A DNA stretch of 64,000 bases from Promethearchaeota archaeon (GCA_030603385.1 JAUVXW010000003.1:62001-126000); one strand, 5' to 3'; shown: positions 18,524-27,405, counted from the first letter of the stretch. Numbers and translations: made by a program. The notes: generated by a model not told the origin, from the sequence alone.

Positions 18524-19321
18524 TTGCCAAAAGTAAAAGTTAATGATATTAATATATATTACGAGATTCATGGAGAGGGATTTCCGCTTTTAATGATAAG
18601 AGGATTATCCTCTGATGTATATCGTTGGCCTTTGAGTTTAGTGAAAGAAATTTCAAAACATTTTAAAGTGGTTCTGTTCGATAATAGAGGAGCAGGTCGT
18701 ACAGATAAACCTAATATCGAATATTCAATTAAGATAATGGCTGATGATACAACTGGTCTAATGAAAGTTTTAAATATAGAAAAAGCACATATACTTGGAT
18801 ATTCAATGGGGGGATTTATTGGTCAAGAGATCGCTTTAAATTATCCTGAAAAAGTAAAAAAACTTATATTATGTTCAGCAGGGTGTGGCGGTCCAAAAAG
18901 CGTTCCTGCATCGGAAGAAGTAAGAGAAGGACTAGATAGTAATCGGGAAGGCTTATCAGATGAAGAATTACTCAGAAATTGGCTTCCCATTTATTTCACT
19001 GAAAGCTTTATACAGATTAACCCTGATGAGGTAGAAGAATATGTACGTAGATCCCTCTTAGCGCCAATACCTCCCTATGCCTACAGACGTCAATTGATGG
19101 CGGCATTTAGTTTTAATTCATATGAAAGGCTAAAAGACATAAAAACTCCAACTTTAGTTTTAAGTGGGAAGGAAGATATACTAGTTCCTCATGAAAACTC
19201 AATTCTATTAGCAGAAAACATACCTGGAGCAAGATTATCTTTACTTGAGAACCTTGGTCATGGTCTTTTCACACCAGACCCATTGCTAATCGCAAAAATA
19301 ATCATTGAATTTCTTACTTAG
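18524..19321 (+). CDS. Alpha/beta hydrolase
   Basis: Alpha/beta-hydrolase fold protein of 265 residues. Catalytic triad candidates are Ser in GYSMGGFIG, Asp in LSGKEDILVP and His in LGHGLF; the oxyanion region is MIRGLSSD. It resembles esterases and the 3-oxoadipate enol-lactonase group, but the substrate is not evident. TTG start with GGAGAT about nine bases upstream; the encoded N-terminus PKVKVNDINIYYE is the usual family beginning. It is divergent from the BKACE-like gene, with a 129-base shared promoter region. It ends in TAG. Confidence 0.87.
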   Translation: MPKVKVNDINIYYEIHGEGFPLLMIRGLSSDVYRWPLSLVKEISKHFKVVLFDNRGAGRTDKPNIEYSIKIMADDTTGLMKVLNIEKAHILGYSMGGFIGQEIALNYPEKVKKLILCSAGCGGPKSVPASEEVREGLDSNREGLSDEELLRNWLPIYFTESFIQINPDEVEEYVRRSLLAPIPPYAYRRQLMAAFSFNSYERLKDIKTPTLVLSGKEDILVPHENSILLAENIPGARLSLLENLGHGLFTPDPLLIAKIIIEFLT

Positions 19322-19414
19322 TTTCAAGATAAAATAAACTCATAGTAATGTTTAATAAAATATAAAATGAGAGTTATATGTTAGATGAATCAAGACATTT
19401 CCATGTAATAATAT

Positions 19415-20602
19415 TTATACATATTCTATAGTTGCTGGTGGTTTTGGAGTTACATCGAAGTATACAATTTTAGTTTTAGGAATTTTAAGAAGTTCTTGTT
19501 TTAACTGATTTAACAGCTCAAATGGCAAATTTGTAACTGTTGCGGTTCTGGCATCTCTACTATTGATAGATCTAATTATTACATCGTATTGACCTGTAGG
19601 ATTATTACCTAGTTCGAATAAAATCCGAGAAAAACCTTTGAGTTCGGAAGCCTTTTTAATAAGCTTATCAAAATCCCATTCTCCTTTTTCAATTTTAGGT
19701 GTCTGATAAGTTCTGCCTCCATTAACTAATCCTGTAACTTTCTGACTAATAACACCTTCGCTAATTGCAGCAAAAACTTGGAACGGTTCCTGTTCTCCAT
19801 AGCTATTAATAATCATTGTCTTTCCATATTGATTTTTATAGAAATCTTCTAAACGAGCTTCAACGAGGTCATGAACCTTTTTCTCAAATTTCAAATTTTC
19901 AAAGGTGACAGGACCAATGATTCGAGCTGATAAGGCAGGCCCTGGAAACGCTTTCCTATAGATTAGCTCATCTGGCATTCCTAGATATTCAAGCACTTTA
20001 CGTATTTCATGTTTAGTCAAACTTGCTACTGGTTGAATTGTTGCCTCAACATCATATTCAATTTCTACATTATGCTGGCTTTTTACAAATCTTTTTATAT
20101 GAGTATTTTTCAAGGCAAGTTCTTCCTCTAATGTCATAGTTTCTTTTAAATCAGTGATTTTCACCCCAAAACTTTCTTCTATATCGGGGAGTATCGTTCC
20201 ATCTGCCAGAAGATCGCATTTTTCTTCTTTTATAACTTCACTAATAGTACCAGAATAGGCATCCTTGAATAAATGTCTTTTCTTTTCAGCATCTCCTTCA
20301 CCTATAATTTTGGGAAGAAATTGGTCTCGAATATCTAAAATAATTATATCAGGAAACAATTTTTTAATATATTCTCTCTCTTCGACACCTCTAATAACTC
20401 TCATTAACCCATGATCAATAAAAACAGGGATTGTATCAATTTTTGCCTTTTTAAGTAAAAGGTATGCAGTTGAGCTATCAATTCCCCCTGATAAAGCACA
20501 AAATACTTTTTTACCTTTAGCATGCTTATTCAGAAATTTAATTGCTTCCTTAACAAACTTCTTGGGTTCTCGAGGGGGATTAATTAATCTGTGATTTAAC
20601 AT
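19415..20602 (-). CDS. GMP synthase ATP-pyrophosphatase subunit-like protein (GuaA C-terminal type), divergent
   Basis: PP-loop ATPase resembling the separate archaeal subunit B of GMP synthase, which aminates XMP using ammonia from a glutaminase subunit. Features: PP-loop ALSGGIDSSTAYLL at about 36-50, DGTILPDIEES, SQHNVEIE, FPGPALSARIIG, and the C-terminal KPPATIEYV that closes GuaA proteins. It is 395 residues against about 310 for usual archaeal subunit B. Extra sequence lies between the DGTILPD region and SQHNV and in the dimerisation domain (around VNGGRTYQTPKIEKG). No glutamine amidotransferase partner is adjacent. It is either the organism's unusual GMP synthase or a specialised paralogue. 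Confidence 0.78.
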   Translation of the reverse strand: MLNHRLINPPREPKKFVKEAIKFLNKHAKGKKVFCALSGGIDSSTAYLLLKKAKIDTIPVFIDHGLMRVIRGVEEREYIKKLFPDIIILDIRDQFLPKIIGEGDAEKKRHLFKDAYSGTISEVIKEEKCDLLADGTILPDIEESFGVKITDLKETMTLEEELALKNTHIKRFVKSQHNVEIEYDVEATIQPVASLTKHEIRKVLEYLGMPDELIYRKAFPGPALSARIIGPVTFENLKFEKKVHDLVEARLEDFYKNQYGKTMIINSYGEQEPFQVFAAISEGVISQKVTGLVNGGRTYQTPKIEKGEWDFDKLIKKASELKGFSRILFELGNNPTGQYDVIIRSINSRDARTATVTNLPFELLNQLKQELLKIPKTKIVYFDVTPKPPATIEYV

Positions 20603-20869
20603 AGAGTTGATTAATATTTATGTTAAAATAAGTGTAGTTATTAAGTGGTTATGATTTATGATTTATTCGCATGATTCGAACTGATCAAGGGCAAATTTGA
20701 ATGGTCCTGGGGGAGTATCTCCTCTAACTATTGCTCCAGATGACCTTAAGGATCTATTGATTCCTGTGGAAAGAAATCCGTTAGAGTATAACATAAAGGG
20801 GTATTCAGGATATAAATATATACCAGATTGGAAAATAAACACTGAGTCCTTCACCTGCTTTCCGGTTAT
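20603..20869. other. Region with short overlapping ORFs on both strands, unassigned
   Basis: Between the PP-loop gene and the VOC gene, both strands stay open for about 60 codons: minus 20663-20854 (ending DTPPGPFKFALDQFESCE) and plus 20697-20879. Base composition is richer in G and C than other intergenic regions here, and the minus frame lies 15 bases after the VOC stop. No family was recognised. It may be a small gene, a remnant or a non-coding element. A partial T-loop-like string (ttcgaac) is present, but it has no matching stem, so it is not called as a tRNA. Confidence 0.25.
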
Positions 20870-21391
20870 TCAGTCTTGATTCTGGAGAAATTCTTCGAGT
20901 TGGACGAAAATCCCATCTGGATCCCTAGCCGTAACGATTTTTATTAGATCCTTTCCTGGTGTTTCAGGAGTTAGGTCTGCAACTTGAGGAGGGCTAATAA
21001 ACTCAACACCCTTTGACTTTAGATAGTTGTATACTTTGTCAACATCATCCACCTCAAGGGAGATCCGAGTGATTCCGACATTGTTTATTTTATCATAAGG
21101 TTTTCCCGTAGAAGGTGGTTTAGTCCATTGAAGAAGATCAAGCACTGTTGCATTTTTATCATAGCCAAAGCGGATAACCCAGCCTTTATATTCCGCTGTA
21201 TTACCCAACCCAAGAGCAATTCCGACGCCTTCGCTCTCGGTCTTTCTTTTAATAATCTCTGCCTTCTCTCTATTCCCGAGTAAATGTCCTCCTAGCAAGT
21301 CAACATAGAATTCCAGTGATTTTTCAATGTCTGAACAAACTACATTAAAATGAATAATCCTTTTTATCATTAGAGTGCTTTTTTTTTTCAT
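20870..21391 (-). CDS. Glyoxalase/VOC superfamily protein
   Basis: Vicinal-oxygen-chelate protein of up to 173 residues made of two beta-alpha-beta3 modules: MIKRIIHFNVVCSDIEKSLEFY at the start and ISLEVDDVDKVYNYLKSKGV in the second half, ending with ARDPDGIFVQLEEF. The metal ligands His (first strand), a central residue and the terminal Glu fit the family. Substrates are diverse (glyoxalase, dioxygenase, epimerase), and none is indicated here. The second Met (21370) gives the standard family N-terminus and may be the true start. Confidence 0.82.
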   Translation of the reverse strand: MKKKSTLMIKRIIHFNVVCSDIEKSLEFYVDLLGGHLLGNREKAEIIKRKTESEGVGIALGLGNTAEYKGWVIRFGYDKNATVLDLLQWTKPPSTGKPYDKINNVGITRISLEVDDVDKVYNYLKSKGVEFISPPQVADLTPETPGKDLIKIVTARDPDGIFVQLEEFLQNQD

Positions 21392-21605
21392 TTTTTTTAC
21401 TATTCCTATTTGTTAATTTTTAAATATAATCAGCTTAATTTATTTAAAAGAATTTTCCTTCGAAAGTTAACCTTTTTCAAATCAGAAAATTGTATAAATG
21501 ATTATTAAATCAATATAAAATACCCCTTTTTTTCGGAAAAATTCTTTTTTGATCTTATTTTAATTTGCTAAAATTCAAGTAATAAACAAAATTTTCAAAT
21601 TTACA

Positions 21606-21610
21606 GGTGA
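21606..21610 (+). promoter_or_regulatory. Shine-Dalgarno that points to a non-AUG start
   Basis: GGTGA, the same ribosome-binding motif used by several neighbours, lies six bases before an ATA codon at 21617. No ATG, GTG or TTG exists in the downstream frame until 21668. This supports an AUA start for the amidohydrolase. Confidence 0.55.
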
Positions 21611-21616
21611 AAAATA

Positions 21617-22480
21617 ATATCAAGAAATGACTTTAAGATTTTTGACGCGCATCTTCACACTTATGGTGTGTTCCTTAATCCTCATAAAGATATAATAAGT
21701 TATATGGATCAATACAATGTAGAAAAGGCGATTATTACAACAATTAATAGAACCAAATATCACGAAAGACAGAAAGAAGTTGCTTCTACAATAAGTGAAG
21801 GGGATAAGATTACTAAATTTATGGCTGATTTTAAGAAATTAATGACTAAAGGTCAACTTGATCATACCGATGTTAAAGAAATTGCGAAAAAAGCTCCTGA
21901 TCGTTTTTACAAATTTTTTTGGTTTAATCCAAAAATGGATTCAGAAGAACAAGAAGAAGATTATAGGATTTTAGAAGATCATTTTAAGGAAGGATTTTGT
22001 GGTGTTAAGATACATTCAGGTTTTCACGCTATCAAGGTACCAAATGATATCCAAAAGCTAATTTCATTTATGCAAGATTATGATAAAAATTTAATATTTT
22101 ACATACACTCACTTCCTAAAACGTCCTTTTTTGGGGGTGTATCAACAAGAGACATTGCGAATTTGGCGTCAAAAAATCCTAATCTAAGGATTATAGTAGG
22201 CCATGCGGCCAATACAATGTCATATGCACTCGATGTCGGAATGACATTGAGGAGGTATGAAAATATCTATTTTGAAACATCTTGTTCTGTTTCTTTTGGT
22301 ATTTATAATCTAATCAAGACAATTGGTCATGAAAAAATCTTGTTTGGTTCAGATTCACCTACAGCATCTACATTACCAATAGAAATTGAGAAAATTCTAT
22401 CCTTACCTAGAATCTCTCATGAAGAAAAACAAGATATATTATATAATAATGTGAATACTTTACTGGAAATGAAATCTTAG
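21617..22480 (+). CDS. Amidohydrolase (family 2 type), probable AUA start
   Basis: Metal-dependent TIM-barrel hydrolase or decarboxylase-like protein. The ORF track begins at GTG 21668, which would remove the metal-binding HxH. Upstream codons in the same frame encode FKIFDAHLHTYG, the expected N-terminal strand. The frame is open back to 21611 and contains no ATG, GTG or TTG, so translation probably starts at ATA 21617 (or 21614), six bases after GGTGA. Other ligands and catalytic residues: VKIHSGFH, FYIHSLP, IVGHAAN and the Asp in ILFGSDSPTA. The alternative is a gene whose start codon has mutated. The substrate is unknown. It ends in TAG. Confidence 0.8.
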   Translation: MSRNDFKIFDAHLHTYGVFLNPHKDIISYMDQYNVEKAIITTINRTKYHERQKEVASTISEGDKITKFMADFKKLMTKGQLDHTDVKEIAKKAPDRFYKFFWFNPKMDSEEQEEDYRILEDHFKEGFCGVKIHSGFHAIKVPNDIQKLISFMQDYDKNLIFYIHSLPKTSFFGGVSTRDIANLASKNPNLRIIVGHAANTMSYALDVGMTLRRYENIYFETSCSVSFGIYNLIKTIGHEKILFGSDSPTASTLPIEIEKILSLPRISHEEKQDILYNNVNTLLEMKS

Positions 22481-22751
22481 AATTCCCTTGCACTTTTTAT
22501 GTTAGAATAATCTTAATTTTTTAAAATTTTTTGATTATTTGCAGACAGTTAATCATTTAATTAAATCCAATTCAAAGCCCTTTTCTCAAGTGTTAAAATT
22601 ATTAACCATTTAATTTTTTATCAACTTACTATTAAAATTTGAGATAATTAAACCATATTCAATCTTTTATTTCTATTTTAATAATAAATCAATTAAAAGA
22701 GAAATCCTATTTTATTTTAATTATTAAGAAAAAAATTCATAGGATGATTAA

Positions 22752-23321
22752 GTGAGTTATTTAAGGGATAATAAAATCTGGGAAGAAGAAGAAGATCTAA
22801 ATTGGGATGTTATAGAAATTTCGAAAGTTGACGACAAAATTATTAGATATTTACTTGATAACTTAAAATTGGATAAATCCGATTTATCAGATAATTTTTT
22901 CATTGCCTTTGAAAGTCTATTGAAGATTGGTAAGAAAACAGAAAATGTTTTAGATTCTTATATTAGAGAAACGAATGAAATTCATAATTTTAAAATAGAT
23001 GTTTTCAATTTTATGCTAGATTTCATTAAAAGCAATAAGATTGAATATCTCTTAGTTCCACACTTATATGACCCCGATTTTATTACTAGAGCCAGAACAA
23101 TATTTAAGATTGAACAAGCTGGAGATAAAAAATATTTAAAATTTATATTACCGTTATTGAATGATCCTGACGATTCTGTTCGTTGGGCAGTATTACGATT
23201 TTTGGATACCTTTGATATGATGAAAAATCCTTTAGTTTGTAAAGAACTAAAATGCTTTATAGAAAAAGAATCAAATCCTATAATTAAAGAAAAGGGTAAA
23301 GAAATCTTTAAAAAAACATGA
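22752..23321 (+). CDS. HEAT-repeat-like helical protein
   Basis: All-helical protein of 189 residues. The stretch LNDPDDSVRWAVLRFLDT is a recognisable HEAT-type repeat, and VPHLYDPDFITRARTIFKI looks like a second, weaker one. Such proteins are usually scaffolds for protein-protein contacts. GTG start preceded by GGATGA. No catalytic motif is seen. It lies alone on the + strand, convergent with the unrecognised two-gene unit that follows. The N-terminal 60 residues (rich in Glu, Asp and Lys) match no family I know. Confidence 0.65.
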   Translation: MSYLRDNKIWEEEEDLNWDVIEISKVDDKIIRYLLDNLKLDKSDLSDNFFIAFESLLKIGKKTENVLDSYIRETNEIHNFKIDVFNFMLDFIKSNKIEYLLVPHLYDPDFITRARTIFKIEQAGDKKYLKFILPLLNDPDDSVRWAVLRFLDTFDMMKNPLVCKELKCFIEKESNPIIKEKGKEIFKKT

Positions 23322-23366
23322 TAATTTGTGTTTATTCAAGCTTTTATTAAACCAAATTACTTCTTA

Positions 23367-24410
23367 TTAGTATAGTGTACTAATAAATTTCGTCATGTAA
23401 TTTTTGAGAATTGGTATCAAATCATTTTTCCATGCAAGTCCATCTAATTTTCGCACTTTATTAATCCTATTAAAACTGTTCATAGTATTCGATACTGAGC
23501 GTTTAATGTTGTCTAAAGTATTATTTTTTCTAAATTTTTCTGATAAAGCTGAAGTTATATCTTCTGCTAAATTTTGGGTCAATAAATCTTTAAAATCATC
23601 AAAATTATAGATTGTTCCGAATTTGAAATATGATGATAAAAATTGAGAAACAGCACTTTCAATTTCTTTTTGAGAAATTTCAATTTTTCTTATGCAAAAT
23701 GTTCTAATTACTCTTTCTAATAAATATCCATTAAACCTTTTTTCCAATTCTGATTGAACAACTTTGTTTTTTTTAAATTTAAGCTCTTTTCTCATCTTTT
23801 CTTCTTTTCTGGCAAATAAGACGTTTTCATAATCTTTTACAATTATAACTGATAAACCAGACCTTAAAACTATGATATTGGTGTCTAACTTTTCCAATCC
23901 TTGAAAGTGGGTTGGTACTTTATCAATATGCCTTTCTAAAATGTCTTTTATATTGAGGTTTTTTGAATCATATGGGCTGAAAAAGATTTCATACAACGCA
24001 CTAAAATTATATTCGCGAATATCTGATTTAAGTAATTTTCTTATATACTTATCGTACTTTAAGAAGAATCTAAAAATACTGTCATCAACAGCTAAACTTA
24101 AATTATTAAACGGATATTGAGCTCTAACTAGATATTTCTTATATTCTAATCTGATTTTTTGAGCCCTTATCCATTCGAATGCCAAATCTAAGATTTCTTT
24201 ACCTTCCACAATTTTATCTCTGAAATATATTAATGTGTTATAAACCTCTTTGTAATCAGACCCTATTGACTGGTTAACTAAAAACCTTGACGTAAGTTGA
24301 ATTGGACTTAAATTTTTGAATTGATTCTTAAGCCTTTCATAATATCTTAAAATTTTATCTTTTTCAATGTTATATACTTGTTCAAAATCCAATTCTTCCA
24401 TTTTAATCAT
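23367..24410 (-). CDS. Unrecognised helical protein, second gene of a two-gene unit
   Basis: Not recognised. About 347 residues, predicted largely alpha-helical and rich in Lys, Phe and Tyr, with a short hydrophobic strand-like piece (NIIVLRSGLSVIIVKD) near the middle and a basic segment (KEEKMRKELKFKKNK) after it. No signal peptide or membrane segment. The track starts at TTG 24413; ATG 24410 is preferred because GAGGT lies five bases upstream. That ATG overlaps the TGA of the preceding gene (TGATG), so the pair is translationally coupled and the products probably act together. The unit is divergent from the small GTPase gene, with a ~390-base gap between. Confidence 0.7.
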   Translation of the reverse strand: MIKMEELDFEQVYNIEKDKILRYYERLKNQFKNLSPIQLTSRFLVNQSIGSDYKEVYNTLIYFRDKIVEGKEILDLAFEWIRAQKIRLEYKKYLVRAQYPFNNLSLAVDDSIFRFFLKYDKYIRKLLKSDIREYNFSALYEIFFSPYDSKNLNIKDILERHIDKVPTHFQGLEKLDTNIIVLRSGLSVIIVKDYENVLFARKEEKMRKELKFKKNKVVQSELEKRFNGYLLERVIRTFCIRKIEISQKEIESAVSQFLSSYFKFGTIYNFDDFKDLLTQNLAEDITSALSEKFRKNNTLDNIKRSVSNTMNSFNRINKVRKLDGLAWKNDLIPILKNYMTKFISTLY

Positions 24411-25462
24411 CAAACCTCAAATTCAAAATCAGCATCACCATCAAGAACTTCTCCGATTCTATTAAGTTCCTCATCTAAAATTGTTCCCCATCTTTCCTCT
24501 TTAAAATGAGGGTTTATTAATCTAAGAATTTCTTTTAGATCTTTTTTACTATCTAATATAAGCCTTAATTTTTTTCTAAAATATGATATATTCTTATTCA
24601 TTTCTGTAACTTCGTTTTGTTGAACTAAAATTACACCGTAACTATTAAGTATACCATTATCCAAAGTAAATTCTTCTAAATAAACAACTTTTTTATTCTC
24701 ATAACATAGATTGATTGATCTAATACTAGGGTGCACTCCTTTTTTATTATATAGCTCTAGGGTTTCATTTATCAAGTGTTCATAATAATCTGGTAGAATT
24801 GACACAACGTAATAGGAGGGAATAAAATCTAAATATCTTTTTCTGAGAGGATCATTTTTATCAAAAGTATAAAGGTTGGAAACTCTTATATCTTCAGAGT
24901 TTTTCCTTTCAATTAATCCCACACAATAATATCTTTGCCCTTCTTCCCAATACATCTTTCTAGAAGACCCAAGAGAGTACTCTATTAGATTAATCCCTCT
25001 ATATAATTCAGCTTCTATGAATCGGGAAAAGTTAAAACGACTTCCCAACAAATTTTCGTTTACTACTTTACCTTGCATAATGCTGGGATGAATGTATTCT
25101 GAAATTTTATCATAAATCAGTTTTGTATCTTCTGTAAAAGGAGTACTTATTAAAGCAAAAAGATTTGTTGATCCTTCTAAAGTGTCTATTGAGGAATTGA
25201 GAGTAAAAAAAGATTGAATTACATCTGCTTCAATGGCTTTTGAATAGCGCAAAGATAAAGAAGCTTCGATAGATTCAATTTTCCAATTATTTCCGATTCC
25301 ACTCGCCGCGGTTAAAAAAACAGGACCTAAGAATTTAAAGGAAAGCATTTTCAGCTCATTCCTTTTCTCCTCACTAAAATCATCTGAACATTTAATATTA
25401 TCAAATACCAAATTATCCTCGTCAGCATAGAATAGTCCTAAAATTATTTCCTTGTCATTCAT
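24410..25462 (-). CDS. Unrecognised protein, first gene of a two-gene unit
   Basis: Not recognised. 350 residues, mixed alpha/beta. It opens with a strand-like stretch (KEIILGLFYADEDNLVFDN) and later has FKFLGPVFLTAASGIGNN, IRSINLCYENKKVVYLEEF and a helical, acidic C-terminus (GEVLDGDADFEFEV). No catalytic motif or membrane segment is evident. It overlaps the next gene by one base (TGATG). It lies head-to-head with the Rab-like GTPase gene, so a GTPase-linked role is conceivable, but that is context only. The acidic tail and the basic segment of the partner protein might contact each other (speculation). Confidence 0.7.
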   Translation of the reverse strand: MNDKEIILGLFYADEDNLVFDNIKCSDDFSEEKRNELKMLSFKFLGPVFLTAASGIGNNWKIESIEASLSLRYSKAIEADVIQSFFTLNSSIDTLEGSTNLFALISTPFTEDTKLIYDKISEYIHPSIMQGKVVNENLLGSRFNFSRFIEAELYRGINLIEYSLGSSRKMYWEEGQRYYCVGLIERKNSEDIRVSNLYTFDKNDPLRKRYLDFIPSYYVVSILPDYYEHLINETLELYNKKGVHPSIRSINLCYENKKVVYLEEFTLDNGILNSYGVILVQQNEVTEMNKNISYFRKKLRLILDSKKDLKEILRLINPHFKEERWGTILDEELNRIGEVLDGDADFEFEV

Positions 25463-25852
25463 TTACATTATTCTCATAGATATGGTTTTTTGCTGCTCCC
25501 ATTAAAAAATAAACCACATTGTTTTAAGTTTAAGCTTTTCAGAAAATCTACTTCTAAATGATACGTACAAAAGTATAGGTTTTAATATTAAAAGTTGTTA
25601 AGAATACCCTTAGGTAAGGGAAGTTATCTATTTACTGATTTATCAATTTTTGTGGTAAAACTCGAATTCCCTATGTTTTCTAAAGAGTTAATGAAGTATG
25701 TTTGTACTGATGATTTATACAAAAAAATTTCAGACTACATTTATAAGAATTCATTTCCATTAGAAATATAATTATCGAGTGGTATAATAATATAAAAATT
25801 TATTAAATTAAATAATAATTAATATATCTAATTATAATTAGGATTTATAAAA
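25463..25852. other. Divergent intergenic region with a possible 58-codon ORF
   Basis: About 390 bases between the unrecognised pair (minus) and the GTPase (plus). A frame beginning TTG at 25595 and ending TAA at 25771 encodes 58 residues (LRIPLGKGSYLFTDLSIF at its start); it has no clear Shine-Dalgarno and no known relative, so it is not called as a gene. The last 60 bases are almost purely A and T and probably hold the GTPase promoter. Confidence 0.35.
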
Positions 25853-26383
25853 ATGTCTCATTACGATTACACATTTAAGATTCTTCTTCTTGGAGATGCA
25901 TCCGTTGGTAAAACATCGTTCACAAAACGCTATTGTTATAATATTTTCAACCCAAGTGAAAGATTAACGATTGGTGTTGACTTCCATGTTAAAACAATTG
26001 AATTGAATGAAACTAAAATAAAACTTCAAATATGGGATGTCGGTGGAGAAGAACGGTTTAGATTCCTTTTACCGACATATTGTTTAGGTGCCAATGCTGC
26101 ATTTCTACTTTATGACATAACAAGACCTTCTACTCTGGATAATATTTCAGAATGGATGACAATTGTCAGACAAAAGGGCGGACCTATACCAATAATGCTC
26201 GTTGGTTCTAAAATTGATCTTTCGAAAAGTTCTCGAAAAGTTCCAAGAGAATATGGTATTCAAATCGCTGAAAAAAATAACATGGCGAGTTTTGTTGAAA
26301 TTTCAGCCAAAGAAAATGTTAATGTTGATGAAGGTTTTAAAGTTCTCACCGAACTGACATTGGATAAGACTAATAATAGGTGA
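25853..26383 (+). CDS. Rab/Ras-like small GTPase
   Basis: Small GTPase of 176 residues with a complete set of motifs: G1 GDASVGKTSF, G2 Thr in RLTIGVDFHVK, G3 WDVGGEERF, G4 GSKIDL (Ser in place of the usual Asn) and G5 ISAKE. The switch and G3 sequences are of the Rab/Ras type that is expanded in Asgard archaea. There is no C-terminal prenylation Cys, so membrane attachment of the eukaryotic kind is not expected. It is followed after four bases by a TrmB-like protein whose ATG has GGTGA overlapping the GTPase stop region, indicating one operon. The Ser in G4 may alter nucleotide affinity. Confidence 0.92.
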   Translation: MSHYDYTFKILLLGDASVGKTSFTKRYCYNIFNPSERLTIGVDFHVKTIELNETKIKLQIWDVGGEERFRFLLPTYCLGANAAFLLYDITRPSTLDNISEWMTIVRQKGGPIPIMLVGSKIDLSKSSRKVPREYGIQIAEKNNMASFVEISAKENVNVDEGFKVLTELTLDKTNNR

Positions 26384-26387
26384 TGTA

Positions 26388-27353
26388 ATGGAAGATACCA
26401 AATATTTATCTCTCAGCCAATTATTTGATTCCATTGGTGTTATTGAAAAAGGTATAGAAAGAATTTACCATTACATACTAGTTAATAAAAGAATTGATAA
26501 TTTAAAGGATGTGTGTGATCAATTTAGTCTCTCTTTAAAACGGGGATATAAAATCTGTTCAGTGCTCAGCGATTTAGAACTTGTTCAGATTTATGATAGA
26601 CCAATGAAAATTCACCTGGCAAACCCTATTTTAGGTTTATGGCAAAATCTTGTTAATAAAAGAATAGAGAATCTCCAAAATGAATTTGATGAGAAGAGAG
26701 ACAAATGTGAAATCTCGCTAGATGTTTTTATAAAGAACTTCAAATTGGAAGAACAAGTGGCTCAAGTACCTGTTGAATTTGTCAACTATGATGTGAAAAA
26801 TTTTGATGAAAGCTATTATTCGTTTTTAGCTGAAAAAGAATGTAAAATAGCGATAGGCATCAGATATCACAGTCCTTTAATCGATTTGATCCAAGAGTAT
26901 GGTTTTACCCGTATTCCAGAAGAAATTGGTGAATCTATGAAGGCAGGAATGATCAGAATTAAAGAAAACCTTAAAAATATTAAGGTACAAGTTATTTTTC
27001 ATTCTGATGTAGTTAAGGACCTTATAAGCAGTGAAGAATTTGGACTTCTTACAAAACATATTAATCCTATGAATATGGAATTTAAAAATCTTAAAATTCA
27101 TGTAACAGACGAAAATTTTAGTAATTTTAGCCTTTCTGATAGTGAATTTATTATTCAACCAAGTTTTGACCCGACAAATATCTTAATTGGGGCATATATC
27201 TCTCGAAATAGAAATATTTATCAGATCTTCGATACAAAATTTAATGAGATATTTAAAACTGGAATTACTATCGAAGAATTTTTACAAAAGGATAAAAGTT
27301 TAAATATGGATTCTATTACAATAGCCCAATCCTTTGCTTTATGTGTATTGTAA
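26388..27353 (+). CDS. TrmB-like winged-helix protein, co-transcribed with the GTPase
   Basis: 321 residues. An N-terminal winged helix (residues about 15-80: IERIYHYILVNKRIDNLKDV, GYKICSVLSDLELVQ) is followed by a helical linker that may form a coiled coil (LVNKRIENLQNEFDEKRDK) and an alpha/beta C-terminal domain. This is the layout of TrmB-family regulators, whose C-terminal domain is phospholipase-D-like and binds ligands. No HxK catalytic motif is seen. It lies four bases after the GTPase gene, so the two are surely co-translated. A DNA-binding role is inferred from the fold; it could equally serve as an effector or partner of the GTPase. Confidence 0.7.
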   Translation: MEDTKYLSLSQLFDSIGVIEKGIERIYHYILVNKRIDNLKDVCDQFSLSLKRGYKICSVLSDLELVQIYDRPMKIHLANPILGLWQNLVNKRIENLQNEFDEKRDKCEISLDVFIKNFKLEEQVAQVPVEFVNYDVKNFDESYYSFLAEKECKIAIGIRYHSPLIDLIQEYGFTRIPEEIGESMKAGMIRIKENLKNIKVQVIFHSDVVKDLISSEEFGLLTKHINPMNMEFKNLKIHVTDENFSNFSLSDSEFIIQPSFDPTNILIGAYISRNRNIYQIFDTKFNEIFKTGITIEEFLQKDKSLNMDSITIAQSFALCVL

Positions 27354-27405
27354 GGTTACTTGATTTGAATAAAAAAATTAAAAATTATTAAAAAAACTAG
27401 TAGAA

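Noticed and set aside
18395-18571. N-terminal 59-codon extension of the BKACE-like gene
   Set aside because: The extension is low-complexity, overlaps the divergent hydrolase gene and its promoter, and is absent from the family; ATG 18394 gives the usual start.
20663-20690. Possible tRNA 3' end (ttcgaac T-loop-like string)
   Set aside because: The bases flanking the loop do not pair, and no acceptor, D or anticodon arms can be built.
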